DNA of 64,000 nucleotides from contig CACZSN010000006.1 of assembly GCA_902783835.1 (NCBI GenBank), forward strand, positions 61,265-125,264, given 5' to 3'. This DNA is from an uncultured bacterium (GTDB lineage: Bacteria > Cyanobacteriota > Vampirovibrionia > Gastranaerophilales > Gastranaerophilaceae). How positions within the stretch are numbered: the first letter of the stretch is position 1; every line of letters begins with the position of its first letter. Shown here piece by piece: positions 27,101 through 35,310 of the stretch. The position numbers were made by a program, and so were the translations under genes. Below the pieces are notes generated by a model. That model did no database searches. It was not told where the DNA came from and saw only the letters and a list, made by a program, of their open reading frames with translations.

Positions 27101-27563
27101 AATCAATCGTATCGCACTCACCATAACGGATTTTGCGGATAATCGTCTCATAAATTTCAGAAAGTTGATTATCATCCGCCAATTTAAAATTAGGTGAAAG
27201 ATTTGCCTCAATCGCGTGTCGTTTAAGCATTTCCGAACAAAAAGCGTGGATTGTCGAAATTCTGTTTTCCTGACCGAAAGAATTTATTTCATTTTCTTTT
27301 AATTCCTTCAAAATACGCTCCTTCATTTCGGTTGCCGCCTTTTGCGTAAAGGTTATGACAAGCAAATGTTCAAGCGGTTTTTCAACTTTTCCGCCCGATA
27401 TCAAATCATTAACTAATTTAATATATCGTTTAGAAATAATTTTTGTTTTCCCCGTTCCTGCACCGGCAACGACCTTTGTAAAAGAATTTATGGGCATTTC
27501 GACGGCTTGTTTTTGTTGTTCATTCAAACCTTCGGTTAATTTATCGAGAACTGTTATATTCAT
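24156..27563 (-). CDS. addA: AddA-type UvrD helicase-nuclease
   Basis: Double-strand break repair helicase that resects ends for recombination, acting with AddB. 'KVVAGAGTGKTKIISKRY' is the Walker A, 'LVITFTQKAATEMKER' motif Ia, 'HIIVDEFQDTSGAQLDLLM' the Walker B/motif II, 'VVGDRKQSIYAFRYA' motif III, and 'VRLMTIHASKGLEFPYTFVA' motif V. The C-terminal PD-(D/E)XK nuclease shows 'GDIDLIVKNS' and 'IDFKSNE'. One Cys ('FNHCQKAFVLKYV') and the CQNCKYCGYDYIC cluster near the end suggest an iron-sulphur staple. About 1135 residues from the ATG at 27563, which has GAGG upstream and lies 1 base after the addB stop. Confidence 0.92.
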   Translation of the reverse strand: MNITVLDKLTEGLNEQQKQAVEMPINSFTKVVAGAGTGKTKIISKRYIKLVNDLISGGKVEKPLEHLLVITFTQKAATEMKERILKELKENEINSFGQENRISTIHAFCSEMLKRHAIEANLSPNFKLADDNQLSEIYETIIRKIRYGECDTIDFIDEILSDLKINKDILEHKNILKLKAVGDLEDVFNSVLPIIKQVKSLGLTPKEFLDKTLSSIPCYSSFIGNFLKNKYTCSHFSDIYSDEMIMAEDWCNYFKNNDFADDNYKNSSDDEVFEDLMKILVDKNNTRKSPKTVGWTPKSDFSEDFGKSYILQISELENLFTKVIAVIYAVYQKQLEELDLIDFDDLINKTLFILKNNEVIRSYYKKYFKHIIVDEFQDTSGAQLDLLMNLIADEEPNITVVGDRKQSIYAFRYAKMENLDILEKKIEQKFASKSNFSDKFKIIKLETNYRSTSQVLDAVNAVTEHSLKLDEPLNAFSKEEISRSVKFSKPEKCSSSDEYRALETKYIASEILEVMHRDSLKYKDFAVLVKSHEQADFIEEHLAKYGIPSVKKVNTSYFSKPIVKNISCLFNFVRNVRNEIALVKILEINFSDKEIYDFKQAITKNVANIDEDGIADLNLSEKILLSLEKNSFDNINCPEEIKTAVKSLYDGVLDIIKNKNNLSLSTVFYKLLDIYQPYKNLSGTAKSLAEIDVTVFEKILADYVKNAGYSSVKNFIEYLQIISEDKNFEMPNVFAGEIDAVRLMTIHASKGLEFPYTFVAGISSKGANLNLGLASIELNEEFGNFGLMINKFHGKDSLKYLIYKQIYKAPREYAEAKRRFYVAVSRAEKYLNVLICNSPQKYLKDLTEHNAKKGEISAPLEHLVYPVENENLSVENKSVSILLPDNKIEVKTIAPKFEDEKVGKYYLSFSKINTFNHCQKAFVLKYVYGYPDLGKVNSGASAGSILHSLIYHSFVNKKILSISQIQEYLKDVVLEKVDYDKVLALYSSFAKSEYSKLFSAEILAEYGFEYEYKNIIFKGDIDLIVKNSDNSVDIIDFKSNENLEISDYGKQMAIYKTALEKQGFVIKNLVLANVKSDCVKDFVLNQSDLDLAKKEIDADLKNIKKITEGKFADISGCQNCKYCGYDYICSSFDNE

Positions 27564-27564
27564 C

Positions 27565-30534
27565 TTAAGCCTCACCTTCATTGGTTTTGCCGTTACAATA
27601 TTCTTTAAAATCGCAGTATTTGCAACTCATTTCGTCATAAATCGGTTCGAAATCGGTTTTTTGATAAATTTTATCGACAACGGTTGTTTTAATATTTTCA
27701 ATGATTTTTTGTTGATATTGTTGAATTTTGGAAACAGGCATAAAATCTTTCCAAGATTCGCCGTTTTTGTTATTTTTCGGGCGAACATAGAGATAGCCGA
27801 CCTCATCCAAATTTGTTTTATAATCCGTCAAATCCGTACTATGCAAGCACGCAAGGTAATACAACGGAATTTGATAATCATATTTTTTAATATAATTTTC
27901 ATTAAATTTTCCTTGTTTTTCAGACAAAAAATTCACACCGTTATCACTGAACAGGTAGCCGAGAGAAGGCTTATCGGCAGAAGTTTTATAGTCAATCAAT
28001 TTCCAACCTGTTTGATAGCGGATAATTGCATCAATAAATCCGTTAAAAGTAACTGTGGGAAGTTCTTCAAGGGTAAATTTAAAAGGTTCTTCACATTTGC
28101 AAGAAAGAGGTTTGTCGTCAAAATATCCGATAGTTTCAAGGTTATCCATCGCACTCAAAAAATCCGTTCGCATTTCTTCCAAATCCAAATCGCTCAATTT
28201 TTCGATTTCTTCGACAATTTTAACTTCATCAAACCCGGCATCGACAGTGGCTTTTCTATCTTTTTTAACATCAAATAAAACATTCCCCAATTTAAGGAAA
28301 ATATCTTTTCCAAATTCGTTTATATAAGATTTCATAACAAGCTCAAAAACCGCATGGACAGCCGTTCCGTAACTTGCGGTGAAAGAACTTGTCGTTTTTA
28401 ATCCGAGTAATTTCGTATAATAAAATTGTCTTGGGCATTTCAAAAATCTGTTTATCGACGAGGCACTGAGCTTTATTGGGTCATCGGGAGCCAAAACAGG
28501 GACTTTTTCCTTATTTTTCGACTCATATTGTTCGGATAATTCCGCCTGTTTGATTTCTTCATCGAGTTTTTCCGTTTCATCGGAAACAAAATTTTCTCCG
28601 TCAACAAAAATAAATTGTTCAAAATATGATGACGGAATAACTTGTTTTCGGTCTGAATACTTATGAGCGGAAAGGTAAATTTTATTTTCCGCACGTGTCA
28701 AAGCCGTATACAGCAAGCTATTTTCGTCTTTCAATTCATCTTCTTGGGAAAAAATCAATTTTTCGAAATTATTAAATTTTTCTTGTAACTTCGCTGAAAT
28801 TTTTTTATTAGCATCATCCGAGATAAAATATGTCGATTTTGATTTTTTAGGAAAATAAGTTTCTGAAAGTGCAGGCAAAAAGACCGTTTTGAACGTTTGC
28901 CCCGAACTTTTGAAAATGCTTATCAAATTAACTTTATTATCGGTTTCAATATTCTCCGGCAATTCAGTCTGCATAAGGTTCAAGACCGATTTCATGTCCG
29001 TTTTTTCTTTCAAAACACAATTTTTCAAATCCGATAATTCTTTCAAATCCGTTAAAAATTCAGCTAAAAACATATGAAAATTTGTATCGGAATTCTCAAC
29101 AATATCGGCTATTTTCGCCACAAGACGAACAAAATCACCTTTCAAAAATAATGAATAATATTGTTTTAATTTTTCAATTTCAATCCGGATTTTTTTTGCA
29201 TCATCTTGATTTAACGAAGTGCAATTTTTCAAAGCGGCAGAGAGTAAAAAGCGGTATTTACCGCGGTTTTGAAGGGATAATAACTTTTCCGCATCATATT
29301 TATTTTCTAAAATTTCATACAAAAAATTCTCCGTTAACAAATTTAATTGTTCCGTTGCATTTTCAAAATCTACTTTTGATTTTGGCGAAACATTTTCAAG
29401 ATCGGAAAAATCTTCGACATTCAATTTCTCAAAAATTTCGCACATCATCAAAATTCGTTCAAATTTTATCTTAAAAATCTCAAAATCATCGCTGTAAAGC
29501 TTCCCGTTGACAGGTATTTCGTAACTTTTCAAAACATCCGAAATCACGTCGGTAACGGAATTGTCCCGTGTCAAAATCGCATAATCCGAATATTTTTCAC
29601 CATTTTTCACACCATCAATGATTTTCTTTGAAATATAATCGATTTCATCGTGTAAATCCGAAAATAAACGATATTCAATTGCAGATGATTTTTGAAAATC
29701 GACTTTTTCGGACGAAAAATTTTTCATAAATATTGCTCTTTTATAAGTATCTTGATTGACTGTAAAAAGCGTATTTGAAGGCATTTGGGATAATTGTTCT
29801 CCATTTTCGGGTACAAATGCATTTGCACCCATAAATGTATGAATTTTCGCGTTTTTATCCCCAATTAACGTCAAGTTTTTTTCGTTTGAAACCATTTTCA
29901 ATAATTCCAATTGAATTACGGACAAATTTTCCGCCCCGAAAACAAACAAAAATTCAAAATTTTTATGCACAAAATTTTTTAACAATTCATTATTTTTCAA
30001 CTCATCTATCGACACCAAAACAATATCCCTGAAATCCAAAAAGCGTTGTTCTTCAAGTGTTTCCGAGTATTTTTTATATATATTTGCTATCGTTTCAAAA
30101 CGTTTTTTATCATCAACCGAAATATCTGCCGACAAAGTAGCTGAAATCAAGTCATCATAAGAAATTTTGTTTATTTTTAACATCCCGAAAAGATTATATA
30201 ATTCTCTTGAGAAACTTTTTGATTTTATCAAATTTTTTAAAGCGGAATGTTCCGCAAGAAAAGGCTTTGAAACAGATTCAATAATCTGAATTGCCATATA
30301 ATCAGAAATCGTTTTAAATCCTAACAATTTTGTCGTTTTCGAAAGAATTTTTTTTACAAAATTTTCAAAAGAAATAACAGAAATCCCAATATTCTCAAGT
30401 GTTTTGTATAAATCAGAATTTTTGCCGTAATTCATGAAAACAGCACAAATTTTATTTTTTTTATTCTCTTTCAAAATTTTTATTTCATTCAATATTTCAA
30501 ACGAGTTGTTTGAATACACGTCAACTGTTTTCAT
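27565..30534 (-). CDS. addB: AddB-like nuclease with inactivated helicase fold
   Basis: Partner of AddA, 989 residues. The UvrD-like fold is visible but its ATP motifs are gone: the N-terminus has no G-x-x-x-x-G-K-T, and the place of the DExx box reads 'FVFGAENLSVIQLELLKMV'. The C-terminal nuclease is intact: 'NGFIDAIIRYQTGWKLIDYK' has the Asp and Asp-Tyr-Lys of PD-(D/E)XK, and one Cys in 'FLKCPRQFYYTKLLG' plus 'SCKYCDFKEYC' gives the four cysteines of an Fe-S cluster. The gene is upstream of and 1 base from addA. Known AddB proteins usually keep a Walker A, so this is unusual. Confidence 0.88.
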   Translation of the reverse strand: MKTVDVYSNNSFEILNEIKILKENKKNKICAVFMNYGKNSDLYKTLENIGISVISFENFVKKILSKTTKLLGFKTISDYMAIQIIESVSKPFLAEHSALKNLIKSKSFSRELYNLFGMLKINKISYDDLISATLSADISVDDKKRFETIANIYKKYSETLEEQRFLDFRDIVLVSIDELKNNELLKNFVHKNFEFLFVFGAENLSVIQLELLKMVSNEKNLTLIGDKNAKIHTFMGANAFVPENGEQLSQMPSNTLFTVNQDTYKRAIFMKNFSSEKVDFQKSSAIEYRLFSDLHDEIDYISKKIIDGVKNGEKYSDYAILTRDNSVTDVISDVLKSYEIPVNGKLYSDDFEIFKIKFERILMMCEIFEKLNVEDFSDLENVSPKSKVDFENATEQLNLLTENFLYEILENKYDAEKLLSLQNRGKYRFLLSAALKNCTSLNQDDAKKIRIEIEKLKQYYSLFLKGDFVRLVAKIADIVENSDTNFHMFLAEFLTDLKELSDLKNCVLKEKTDMKSVLNLMQTELPENIETDNKVNLISIFKSSGQTFKTVFLPALSETYFPKKSKSTYFISDDANKKISAKLQEKFNNFEKLIFSQEDELKDENSLLYTALTRAENKIYLSAHKYSDRKQVIPSSYFEQFIFVDGENFVSDETEKLDEEIKQAELSEQYESKNKEKVPVLAPDDPIKLSASSINRFLKCPRQFYYTKLLGLKTTSSFTASYGTAVHAVFELVMKSYINEFGKDIFLKLGNVLFDVKKDRKATVDAGFDEVKIVEEIEKLSDLDLEEMRTDFLSAMDNLETIGYFDDKPLSCKCEEPFKFTLEELPTVTFNGFIDAIIRYQTGWKLIDYKTSADKPSLGYLFSDNGVNFLSEKQGKFNENYIKKYDYQIPLYYLACLHSTDLTDYKTNLDEVGYLYVRPKNNKNGESWKDFMPVSKIQQYQQKIIENIKTTVVDKIYQKTDFEPIYDEMSCKYCDFKEYCNGKTNEGEA

Positions 30535-30612
30535 TGTTTCCCCTTATCTTAAAAATATTATATAACACATATGCGACAAATTCGGGCAAACGTAATTATT
30601 AATAAATGTAAA

Positions 30613-30642
30613 AAAAGGAAGAATAAAAATATCCTTCCTTTT
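30613..30642 (-). terminator. Intrinsic terminator after the isochorismatase-like gene
   Basis: AAAAGGAAG (30613-30621) pairs with CTTCCTTTT (30634-30642) in a 9-bp stem with T-run on the minus strand. It separates the rex operon from addB. Confidence 0.75.
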
Positions 30643-30657
30643 ATAAATTTTGATTTA

Positions 30658-31197
30658 CTATTTTATTAATGCTTGAACCTGTTTAAATGACGGATTTTTT
30701 GAGGTTTCAAGGAGTTCAAAAAGTGCAATTTCAAGAGTAACAACATTGACACCTTCCGATTTCATAACATCAATACCTGCAAGGTGTTCAGAGTCTTGAC
30801 GACTTTTGCTTGCATTTTTTATCAAATAAACTTCAAAACCGTTTTTAACCAACTCAATCGCGGTTTGCAAAACGCAAATGTGAGTTTCAATCCCGAACAA
30901 AATCACTTGTTTTTTGCCGTAAGATTTGATTGTATCAAGTGCATTTTCTTCTTTTAAAATTGAAAATGCGGATTTTTCAATCACTTTTGTATTTTCGGGG
31001 AATTTTTCCGAAACATTCGAAACAGTAGCTCCGAGACCTTTCGGGTATTGTTCGCTAACCAAAACGGGTAAACCTAAAATATTTGCAGCGGCAATCATTT
31101 TGCCTGCATTTTCCGCTTCAATGTCAGCATTTGTAGCTTTGACTAATTTTTCCTGTACGTCTATCATCAAGACCATTGAATTTTGTGTGTTAAGCAT
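30658..31197 (-). CDS. Isochorismatase-family cysteine hydrolase
   Basis: A 179-residue single-domain protein of the nicotinamidase/isochorismatase fold. The catalytic triad is visible: Asp in 'VLMIDVQEKL', Lys in 'VIEKSAFS', and Cys in 'FGIETHICVLQTAIEL'. It resembles the YcaC/ISOC branch, whose substrates are mostly unknown, rather than PncA, because the metal-binding His residues of nicotinamidase are not evident. It lies 14 bases after rex on the same strand, so a link to NAD metabolism is possible but unproven. Confidence 0.85.
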   Translation of the reverse strand: MLNTQNSMVLMIDVQEKLVKATNADIEAENAGKMIAAANILGLPVLVSEQYPKGLGATVSNVSEKFPENTKVIEKSAFSILKEENALDTIKSYGKKQVILFGIETHICVLQTAIELVKNGFEVYLIKNASKSRQDSEHLAGIDVMKSEGVNVVTLEIALFELLETSKNPSFKQVQALIK

Positions 31198-31211
31198 TTC
31201 GTCCTCAGTTT

Positions 31212-31820
31212 TTAAATATCTTTTGTAAATTGTAAAAAGTTACCGATTAAATTTTCGTTCCAAACTTGAACGTTATCAGGCAATTTAAGCACTGTAGGAG
31301 TAAAATTCCAAATATACTTAATCCCTGATGCCACAAGATAATCGGCCGTGTCTTGTGCAAAACTTTTCGGTACTGTTAAAATTGCAATTTCAACATTCAA
31401 TCTTCTCGTCAAATCAGGTAATTTTGCAATATGAAATACCTGTTTTCCGTTAACGGTAATATCAATTTTCAACGGATCATTATCAAATAATGCCAAAATA
31501 TTGAAACCGTAATATTTAAAATCATCGTATTTTGCAAGTGCAAGTCCCAAATTACCGGCACCGACAACAAATGCGTCTTTTGTCTTTTCAAAACCTAACG
31601 TTTTTTCAATTAATTTTCTAACCTCGGTAACTTTATATCCGACTTTGGTTTTGCCCGATTTACCCAAAAATTTGATATCTTTTCTTACCTGAGAATCATC
31701 AATTTTGAGCAATTCAGCAATTTGCGGACTCGAAACAGTTTCCGTTCCTTCTTCTTCAAGCTCTGTCAATATACTGTGATAGAGTGTCAATCTGCTGATT
31801 AATTTTGCTGTTAAAATCAT
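31212..31820 (-). CDS. rex: Redox-sensing transcriptional repressor Rex
   Basis: NADH/NAD+-sensing repressor of 202 residues. The N-terminal winged helix carries 'VSSPQIAELLKIDDSQVRKD' and ends with 'KTKVGYKV', the Rex signature. The Rossmann domain has 'FVVGAGNLGLALAKYDDF', and the domain-swapped C-terminal helix ends in 'WNENLIGNFLQFTKDI'. It controls fermentative and respiratory genes when NADH rises, fitting an anaerobic lifestyle. It is followed by the isochorismatase-like gene and preceded by a 270-base leader that holds a TTGACA and a strong hairpin. I could not identify a Rex operator with confidence in this leader. Confidence 0.93.
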   Translation of the reverse strand: MILTAKLISRLTLYHSILTELEEEGTETVSSPQIAELLKIDDSQVRKDIKFLGKSGKTKVGYKVTEVRKLIEKTLGFEKTKDAFVVGAGNLGLALAKYDDFKYYGFNILALFDNDPLKIDITVNGKQVFHIAKLPDLTRRLNVEIAILTVPKSFAQDTADYLVASGIKYIWNFTPTVLKLPDNVQVWNENLIGNFLQFTKDI

Positions 31821-31918
31821 TTTTCACCCTTAAAACGGAGCTTATTTTGCAATAAACCTCGCAGTTATTATTCTACTGCCACCGATATTTGCATCAATGA
31901 ATTTTGTTGTTTTTCGTC

Positions 31919-31973
31919 AAACGGGGAACATTTTTCTAAGCATGCTTTTCTCCGGTGGAGGAATGCCCCGTTT
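31919..31973 (-). ncRNA. Structured leader or small RNA upstream of rex
   Basis: AAACGGGG (31919-31926) pairs with CCCCGTTT (31966-31973), then a CAT/ATG pair beyond a 2-base bulge, and an inner CTCC/GGAG hairpin (31950-31953 with 31957-31960). On the minus strand it starts about where a transcript from the TTGACA promoter would begin, so the 5' end of the rex mRNA would be capped by this fold. On the plus strand T5 follows, a weak terminator. No known riboswitch or SRP RNA consensus fits. Confidence 0.4.
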
Positions 31974-31982
31974 TTAAATCAT

Positions 31983-32011
31983 AGAGTAACCGAAAATAAC
32001 CGTATTGTCAA
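31983..32011 (-). promoter_or_regulatory. Possible sigma-70 promoter for rex
   Basis: A perfect TTGACA (minus strand, 32011-32006) is followed after 17 bases by TACTCT; a better TATGAT stands 22 bases away. The spacing makes the -10 uncertain. It lies just upstream of the structured element. Confidence 0.4.
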
Positions 32012-32093
32012 CGGATAGTAAAGTCCGTCACCACGCAATTTAAACCGTTTTTATGCTTTTAATAAGTATTTTTATCACTAATTATACAAATTT

Positions 32094-33161
32094 TTACCGG
32101 CAATTCACTATATCCTGAAAATCGGCACACGCACTGAGTTTTAACGCATAAATATTAACGGATGTTTTATAACTTTCCGCAAATGCTTTAATTTTGACGG
32201 CATCTTTTTCGGTCGTAATAACCGATTTAATTCCGCTTGTTTCTGCCGTTTTTAAAATCATTTCAACATCATCGGCAGTGTATGCGTGATGATCTGGAAA
32301 TGTCATTGTCGCCGTTAAATAATAATTTTCCTTAATAAAATCGAAAAATTCATTTGGTTGTCCAATAGCACAGAAAGCCAACACCGATGCACCTTTATAA
32401 AGGATTTCATTATTTTTTATATTATAAGAAATATCAGGCTGCATTTTGCACAAAAAAACAGGTTTATCAAATCGTGCCTTAATCTCGTCGCAATATTTCA
32501 GAGCATTTTCAACATTACTCGTTTTATTTGTAACGACTATCGCCGTTGCCCGCTTTACACCGCTAAACCCTTCTCTCAGAGGACCTGCCGGCAAAAGTTT
32601 TTCATTCCCAAATCGATTTGCTTGGTCAACTAAAAGCAAGTTGACATTTCGAGCCAATTTTCGATGTTGAAAAGCATCATCCGCGATTAAAACTTCGCAA
32701 TTAAAGTCCTTGACTGCTTTTTCGGCAGCTTTTGAACGGGAAGAACAAGTTAAGACAACAACCGATTTGCAATTTGCAGCAAGCCAAAACGGCTCATCGC
32801 CTGCCTCTTGAGCGTTAAAAAATATTTTTTCTCCGTTTGAAATAACGTTTACATCTTTATTTGGCAAACTTCCGCCGTAACCTCTTGATAAAATCGCAAC
32901 CCGTTTCCCCTGCAAGACAAACATGTTAGCAAGTTCAGCAGTAAAAGGAGTTTTGCCGACACCGCCGGTTGTAAGGTTTCCGACGGAAATTGTTAACACT
33001 CCCGCATCATAAGCTTTGATAATATTTTTATCATAAAGAAAATTTCTTACGGAAGTAACCGCCCCGTAAGGAATTGAGCATAACGACAGAACTCCTCTGA
33101 GCAATCGCTTGAAAAAGCTTGGATTTTTTTCATAATGCAATTTTGCTAAAAAGAGCTTCAT
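32094..33161 (-). CDS. lpxK: Tetraacyldisaccharide 4'-kinase (lipid A synthesis)
   Basis: Phosphorylates the 4' position of the lipid A disaccharide on the inner face of the cytoplasmic membrane. 'GNLTTGGVGKTPFTAELANM' is the Walker A, 'RVAILSRGYGG' the next conserved motif, and 'IADDAFQHRKLARNVNLLLV' the DDxFQH catalytic motif. An N-terminal hydrophobic helix anchors it. Length 355 is normal. It is the last gene of the minus-strand envelope operon, 9 bases after mlaD. It is the best evidence in this window that the cell makes lipopolysaccharide. Confidence 0.93.
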   Translation of the reverse strand: MKLFLAKLHYEKNPSFFKRLLRGVLSLCSIPYGAVTSVRNFLYDKNIIKAYDAGVLTISVGNLTTGGVGKTPFTAELANMFVLQGKRVAILSRGYGGSLPNKDVNVISNGEKIFFNAQEAGDEPFWLAANCKSVVVLTCSSRSKAAEKAVKDFNCEVLIADDAFQHRKLARNVNLLLVDQANRFGNEKLLPAGPLREGFSGVKRATAIVVTNKTSNVENALKYCDEIKARFDKPVFLCKMQPDISYNIKNNEILYKGASVLAFCAIGQPNEFFDFIKENYYLTATMTFPDHHAYTADDVEMILKTAETSGIKSVITTEKDAVKIKAFAESYKTSVNIYALKLSACADFQDIVNCR

Positions 33162-33170
33162 CGTTTCGTC

Positions 33171-34529
33171 CTAAAACATTAATCTGAAAAGCAAGAACCG
33201 TTTATTAAGTTTTTCAGAGAATTTCTTAACGTTAGCGGTTGTAGCCTCAACGTCCTTAATAGACTGCTTAAGTTCATCGCGTTGATCTTCCGTTGCATAA
33301 TTAACCGTATCGAGCGTAACGGTAAGCTTACAAAGAGCTTCGTTAAGGTTTTTAACGGTTCTGGAAATTTCAGCTCTGACACGCGGGTCTTTAGACATTT
33401 TGTTCAAACATTCCGACAATTCCGAAACATTTTTCATTGTTACTTTCAAGTCACAAAGCAATTTTTCCGTTTCGGGATCTTCGATAATTTTATTGACATT
33501 TCCGGATAATTTATTGATGTTATCCATTGTTTCATTGACGTTTTTAGCAAAATCTTTATCAGAAGTTACGTCAATAACACTGTCAGCAATCTTATTGAGT
33601 TTTACGGTCAAATCATTAACTTGTGTTGAGAGGGTTGAAATTTCATCTTTTGAAACATCAATCAAAGCTGAAGCTTTATCTATTGCCACAGTAGCATTTG
33701 CGGTAAGTTCATCAGCATTTTTAATAACTTGTTGAATATCTTTCATAACATCATCCGAAAGAATTGCCGAGAGCTTTTCATTTGTTTCGGCAAGTGCATT
33801 TGCGGAACGATATTGAAGTTTCAAAAAGTCCGAAACACGCATTGGCTCTATGATTGTGTAAGGTGAAGTTGTTTGCGGCATTTGTAAAACGACATCTTTG
33901 ACGGGAGAAAGTCTTAACGTTTCACCGTTACTGTCATTTTTAATTTCACCTCGGAGCAATTCAGGGAGTTCCAATCCCGGCAAATCAATGATATAGCCTA
34001 CTTTTATAGCCATTTTGCTTGGAATATCTTTTGAAATAATTTTGGGCAAACCTTTTGTTTCAACAAGTTCTGCCGACTTAATCACACCGATATCGTGCAA
34101 TTCTTTTGAGAGAATTGTTTGCACCTTATCTCCAACATGAAGGATATTTTTACCTTTTAATGGAACATAAATCGTTTGAATTTGCGGCGGAGTAACTTCG
34201 AGGAACTGTTCACCGATAATCCCCGTTTGTTGAATTGAAATTGTTGAAGCTTCAGGAATTTTGACATCAGGCTCTGTTATGACAAATTTGAGTTCAATGT
34301 AGCTGTTTTCGGAATTAATTTTCGGCTCTAAACTTTCGACCTGACCGATTCTGACACCCATCATTTGAACACCCGAACCGGCTCTTAAACCGTTTACATC
34401 TTTGAATGCAACCGTAATTCTTTCCCCTGCGGAAATCGAACGGCCTTTTACCCAAAGTACCGTAAAGACTAAAATTAAGATAGCCGCTAAAGTTAAGACT
34501 CCTACTTTAAATCCTGATGATAATTTCAT
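33171..34529 (-). CDS. mlaD: MlaD/MCE-domain lipid transport protein
   Basis: A 452-residue protein with an N-terminal membrane helix ('GVLTLAAILILVFTVLWVKG') and an MCE domain at about 36-115 ('VAFKDVNGLRAGSGVQMMGV'). A long helical region (about 245-435) follows, with heptad-like spacing, probably forming a tube or needle-like coiled coil. In the Mla system this part receives phospholipid from the MlaEF complex and passes it between membranes. The long tail recalls the extended MCE proteins of cyanobacteria and plastids (TGD2) rather than short proteobacterial MlaD. It follows mlaF and precedes lpxK. Confidence 0.88.
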   Translation of the reverse strand: MKLSSGFKVGVLTLAAILILVFTVLWVKGRSISAGERITVAFKDVNGLRAGSGVQMMGVRIGQVESLEPKINSENSYIELKFVITEPDVKIPEASTISIQQTGIIGEQFLEVTPPQIQTIYVPLKGKNILHVGDKVQTILSKELHDIGVIKSAELVETKGLPKIISKDIPSKMAIKVGYIIDLPGLELPELLRGEIKNDSNGETLRLSPVKDVVLQMPQTTSPYTIIEPMRVSDFLKLQYRSANALAETNEKLSAILSDDVMKDIQQVIKNADELTANATVAIDKASALIDVSKDEISTLSTQVNDLTVKLNKIADSVIDVTSDKDFAKNVNETMDNINKLSGNVNKIIEDPETEKLLCDLKVTMKNVSELSECLNKMSKDPRVRAEISRTVKNLNEALCKLTVTLDTVNYATEDQRDELKQSIKDVEATTANVKKFSEKLNKRFLLFRLMF

Positions 34530-34567
34530 TTTTTATCCTTTGCCTGTTCTTAATTTACCATAAAATC

Positions 34568-35299
34568 CTAAAAATCCGAAGCATTTATTTTCATCGGACC
34601 TTCGGGAGATGCATCCATAAACTGCCTTGTATATGGAGTTTCGCCCGCTTCAAGTTCTTGCGGAGTTCCCTCAAAAACAATTTTTCCGTGATAAAGCATA
34701 ATAACTCTGTCCGCACAACGTTTAATAGTCGAAAGCTGGTGCGTTACAACGATTGCAGTCGTATTGGTTTCATTACGCAAACGAACAATATAATCTTCAA
34801 TAATTGTTGAAGCGACCGGGTCTAAGCCTGCCGTCGGTTCATCGTACAAAATCAGACTCGGCTCCGTCATAATTGCCCTTGCGAAACTTACACGTTTTTG
34901 CATACCGCCTGAGAGTTCGTACGGAAATTTGTTCTCAATGTTGCTTAAACCTACTGTTTTAAGCTTTTTGGCAACCATTTCCCGTAGTTCTTTTTCGCTG
35001 TATTTTCCGCGGAATTCTTTTCTTTCTTGGAGTGCAAATGTTATGTTATCAAAGACATTCAAAGAATCGAAAAGTGCCGAATATTGAAATACCATAGCAA
35101 CTTCACCCTTATCATCAGAGGTAATTGTTCCTCCGTCACTGTCAAGCAAGCCTGTAATCAATTTCAAAACAGTACTTTTCCCCGAACCGCTAAAGCCGAC
35201 AATTGCAAGAATTTCACCCGTTTTCACCTCAAATGAAATATCATCCAAGATAACTTTATCGTCAAATTTTTTTGTTAAATGTTCAATTTTTAATGTCAT
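34568..35299 (-). CDS. mlaF: MlaF-type lipid transport ATPase
   Basis: ABC ATPase of 243 residues. Walker A is 'GFSGSGKST', the signature 'YELSGGMQKRVSFARAIM', Walker B 'LILYDEPTAGLD', and the switch His is in 'TAIVVTHQLSTIKRC'. 'AMVFQYSALFDSLNVFDNI' is the Q-loop block typical of MlaF/TGD3. It drives the permease encoded just upstream (mlaE), with 11 bases between the two genes, and the substrate-binding MCE protein is just downstream. Confidence 0.92.
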   Translation of the reverse strand: MTLKIEHLTKKFDDKVILDDISFEVKTGEILAIVGFSGSGKSTVLKLITGLLDSDGGTITSDDKGEVAMVFQYSALFDSLNVFDNITFALQERKEFRGKYSEKELREMVAKKLKTVGLSNIENKFPYELSGGMQKRVSFARAIMTEPSLILYDEPTAGLDPVASTIIEDYIVRLRNETNTTAIVVTHQLSTIKRCADRVIMLYHGKIVFEGTPQELEAGETPYTRQFMDASPEGPMKINASDF

Positions 35300-35310
35300 A
35301 ATTTACCTTT

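Noticed and set aside
31919..31973. SRP (4.5S) RNA or fluoride riboswitch
   Set aside because: The conserved SRP tip with its tetraloop and asymmetric loop is absent, and the riboswitch core bases do not match.
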